The position numbers and the translations under genes were made by a program. Under the pieces are notes generated by a model. The model saw only the letters and a program-made list of their open reading frames with translations, was not told the origin of the DNA and ran no database searches. 10,059 nucleotides of DNA, from assembly GCA_034696485.1 (NCBI GenBank), contig JAQIWT010001627.1, positions 1-10,059 on the forward strand, written 5' to 3'. Source of the DNA: Isohypsibius dastychi. Taxonomy: Eukaryota > Tardigrada > Eutardigrada > Parachela > Isohypsibiidae. Below, piece after piece: positions 7,809-10,059 of the stretch; position 1 is the first letter of the stretch, and the number at the start of each line of letters is the position of its first letter.

Positions 7809-7985
7809 TCGGTCGATCTTGCACCCCTCCTGATGATTCATTGTGTTGTGGTTTTTCGTGTTCGTCAGTCTTGGCTTGAATTCCATTCCTCTGCTTCTTA
7901 ATTTGGTTCTTGTACGAGAATTCGTGTTCCCGATAGCTGAGACAACCAGACACCTGCGACCGCCTAAATTTCCGGAACTGACGGA

Positions 7986-10059
7986 ATGGACTACGGACGA
8001 CTGAGTGGTCAGTTCTGGCGCGATGTGGATCGGGACAACCCAATTGTTTTGGTGGAAAAGAATGAGAATTCCAGTTTATTGAGCGACGAGCCGATCGGAT
8101 GTGTCAGTGAATGGCACTTGATCACAACGAATTTTGTGGAATCGCTATCGGACATATCCAAACAACAAGAGGTTGCAGCGCTCCTGCATCGGTTTCGCCA
8201 GCTTGTTCGGAAAAATTGTAATTTGACTTGTTGTGACCAGACTTGAATCTGATTCTAATCGATGGGTTCTTTTTAGTGGACTCGGAGGTCCGGCAGGCTC
8301 AAATCGACCACACCGCAGCTTCTTCGCTGATTATCATGGCTGAAGTTGTCAAGGATCAGCGCATACTTCAGAAGAGTGACAAAACTCTTTTGCGGAAGCT
8401 GTTTTCCTCCAACGAAACTACGGAAGCATTTTCTCAAGCAGCAGTCGGACTGTTGAGGGAACTTGGAATTATGTTACCTGATAGTGCTTTTGAATTTCTG
8501 ATGTCATTGAAGAAGCAAGGTAGCTGCTTCTAAACGCCGCCTCGAACTTTTGGACTTTAGTAATCAAGTTTCTCTAGTGTCCACGAACGTCATCCCTCAA
8601 ATAGCCACAGAGATCGAAAAGTCCCTGATCAAATCTGCTCATACTGCATTGTTGGATTTGCCGAGAACTTCTATTGACATCTACCGATGTAACTTTTCCG
8701 GCAAGGCTGTGGGTAGTCTGAAAGCGGCTTTCGCCGTCGATCAACCGGAAGTACCTGAAACTGCCTCCAGGATGCCAGATAGTTCAAATGGCAAAGTGAT
8801 CAACTCGCAGAATGATTACTCGAATATGAAGAACATCCCAAACGACGTCGTTAAAACTTTGTTCAAGTCCCAGTTCGTGGATGACCAGGGCGTTAGTGCG
8901 GCGTTTGATGATATTCTCCCAATAGTCAGATCATGGATGTTATCCGACAAGCCGGATGATGAAATGCAGAATGAAGTGAGCCGCCAGAGTATATATTACT
9001 CAAGATGATTGCTGATTATACCCTTTTTCAGTTGTTTGAATTTCTTGGTTTTCACAATTTTGACTTGATTTCGTCCTTACTCGCCAATCGAACAGCTTTC
9101 CGGAGACAAGTTGAAAAAGAAAGTCAGGATTCTGTGCTGAAAAAATCAGGAGTCCGGGGACCTGCTTTTGCGCCTCAGGTCACTGTCCATATGGCTTCCG
9201 ACGGACGGAAGAAAAAAAATAACCATCAGGTTAACGGAAATGGTGACGGTGACTATGTGGTGAGCCAGACCTTCGAATTTTTTTACAAAAAGTAACCGTT
9301 TGTTTTCCAGGGGACGGAAAACTTTGATGAAGATTATGCGGCTCAGCTACAAATGCGGGAGATCCAGAGAAGCCAGCTTGAAACATATTCTGGTCACGAA
9401 AGGGTCAGATATCCTTTCGTATACGACTCACTGGCGGATGCCAAAGAATCGGCTGCTTTCATCCAAGGGCATAAGGTTCGAATCTTAACTGGATTCGTTT
9501 GACCGGTAATATATAATTTCTTTTGCTAGCTGCGGCTTCCCGATCATGACTCTCGCTCAACACAGCTCTATGAAGAAATCAGTGTTCCCGCGCCTTCCAA
9601 GAAAACCATTCCGGCTATGCCTCCCTTGATCAACATTGTTGAATGTGATGAGGTAGTTAGTTACCGCATGTCTTGGTTTGATGGGAGGACTTTTAGCTGT
9701 CATCTGATCACCCATTCTATTCAGATTATTCAAGCACTCTTCGAAGGTTACAAAACGCTGAATTTGATCCAGAGCATGGTGTATCGTGCCGCTTACACAT
9801 CGAATGAGAATATGTTGATATGTGCTCCCACCGGTGCGGGAAAGACAAACACCGCCATGATGACCATCGCCCGTGCGATCAGCCAGAATATGTTGCCGGA
9901 TGGAACCGTGGACAAGAATTTGAAGATTATTTATGTCGCCCCCATGAAAGCACTTGCATCGGAAATGGTTCGCACTTTCACTGAACGTTTGAAGCATTAC
10001 AAACTGAGAGTGGAAGAAGTGACTGGAGATACGCAAGTTGGGAAATTTGATTTGGAGAA
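7986..10059 (+). CDS. ASCC3: ASCC3 (activating signal cointegrator 1 complex subunit 3) helicase, N-terminal part, runs off the right edge
   Basis: Assembled as join(7986..8217, 8277..8519, 8578..8975, 9032..9259, 9311..9475, 9530..9652, 9725..10059), 574 codons plus 2 nt. ASCC3 is a Ski2-like 3'-5' helicase with two helicase cassettes, close to spliceosomal Brr2. In the ASC-1 complex it unwinds DNA for alkylation repair and splits collided ribosomes. Introns are 59, 58, 56, 51, 54 and 72 bp, and every phase agrees. Residues 1 to about 285 are a divergent helical N terminus; the human equivalent binds ASCC2. Family matches then follow: LFEFLGFHNFDLISSLLANR (292-311; human LFELLGPEGLELIEKLLQNR), YPFVYDSLADA, SAAFIQGHK, LYEEISVP, LNLIQSMVYRAAYTSNENM, Walker A CAPTGAGKTN (496-505), motif Ia IYVAPMKAL (532-540) and TGDTQ (563-567). 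Walker A lies at nearly the same residue as in the human protein, which supports the ATG at 7986. DEVH and later motifs lie beyond the window. Confidence 0.95.

Larger units (their letters stand above)
7509..7985. other. Intergenic region: MATH-BTB 3'UTR and ASCC3 promoter/5'UTR
   Basis: These 477 bp lie between the MATH-BTB stop and the ASCC3 ATG. No canonical AATAAA was found on the plus strand. The region holds a short TCATGTT repeat at 7627-7644, a 13-bp triplicate at 7701-7737 and a G13 run at 7796-7808. The minus-strand open frame at 7723-8043 overlaps the ASCC3 first exon and looks like a chance frame. Confidence 0.5.

Noticed and set aside
9420-9490. tRNA-like B-box GGTTCGAATCT at about 9475
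   Set aside because: It lies across the ASCC3 exon 5/intron 5 boundary. I could find no cloverleaf or acceptor stem around it, and the coding match explains the upstream part.

Overview
This is nuclear DNA from a compact-genome animal. Parts of five protein-coding genes can be read in 10 kb. They have short GT-AG introns (mostly 46-72 bp, a few of 90-251 bp) and AATAAA poly(A) signals. Two genes are clear orthologues of conserved animal genes (VPS35 and ASCC3). Intron size, intermediate GC and gene density suggest a small-genome invertebrate. A tardigrade or another small ecdysozoan would fit, but the sequence does not settle the clade. There are no prokaryotic, viral or mobile-element genes.

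Layout. The left half is on the minus strand. 17-395 holds the first three coding exons of an unrecognised multi-pass membrane protein that runs off the left edge. 860-1788 is a complete four-exon, 191-residue C2H2-type zinc-finger protein. 2451-4930 is a complete two-exon VPS35, the retromer core. The right half is on the plus strand. 5615-7508 is a nine-exon gene for a MATH-BTB protein of the kind that serves as a CUL3 ubiquitin-ligase adaptor. 7986 to the right edge is the first seven exons of ASCC3, a Ski2-like helicase, up to its first RecA domain. Most coding exons are too short to stand out as open reading frames; I assembled them by hand from splice sites and phase. VPS35 and the MATH-BTB gene diverge from a 684-bp intergenic region. 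The two genes on the right are head to tail.

No operon or joint pathway is evident. Retromer sorting, CUL3-type ubiquitination and ribosome-collision or alkylation-damage helicase work are separate housekeeping tasks. I see no previously undescribed multi-gene system. The points most worth checking are the two genes visible only after splicing (membrane protein and zinc finger), the alternating finger types in the zinc-finger protein, the altered substrate pocket and ambiguous intron of the MATH domain, and a cluster of strong hairpins at 607-672.
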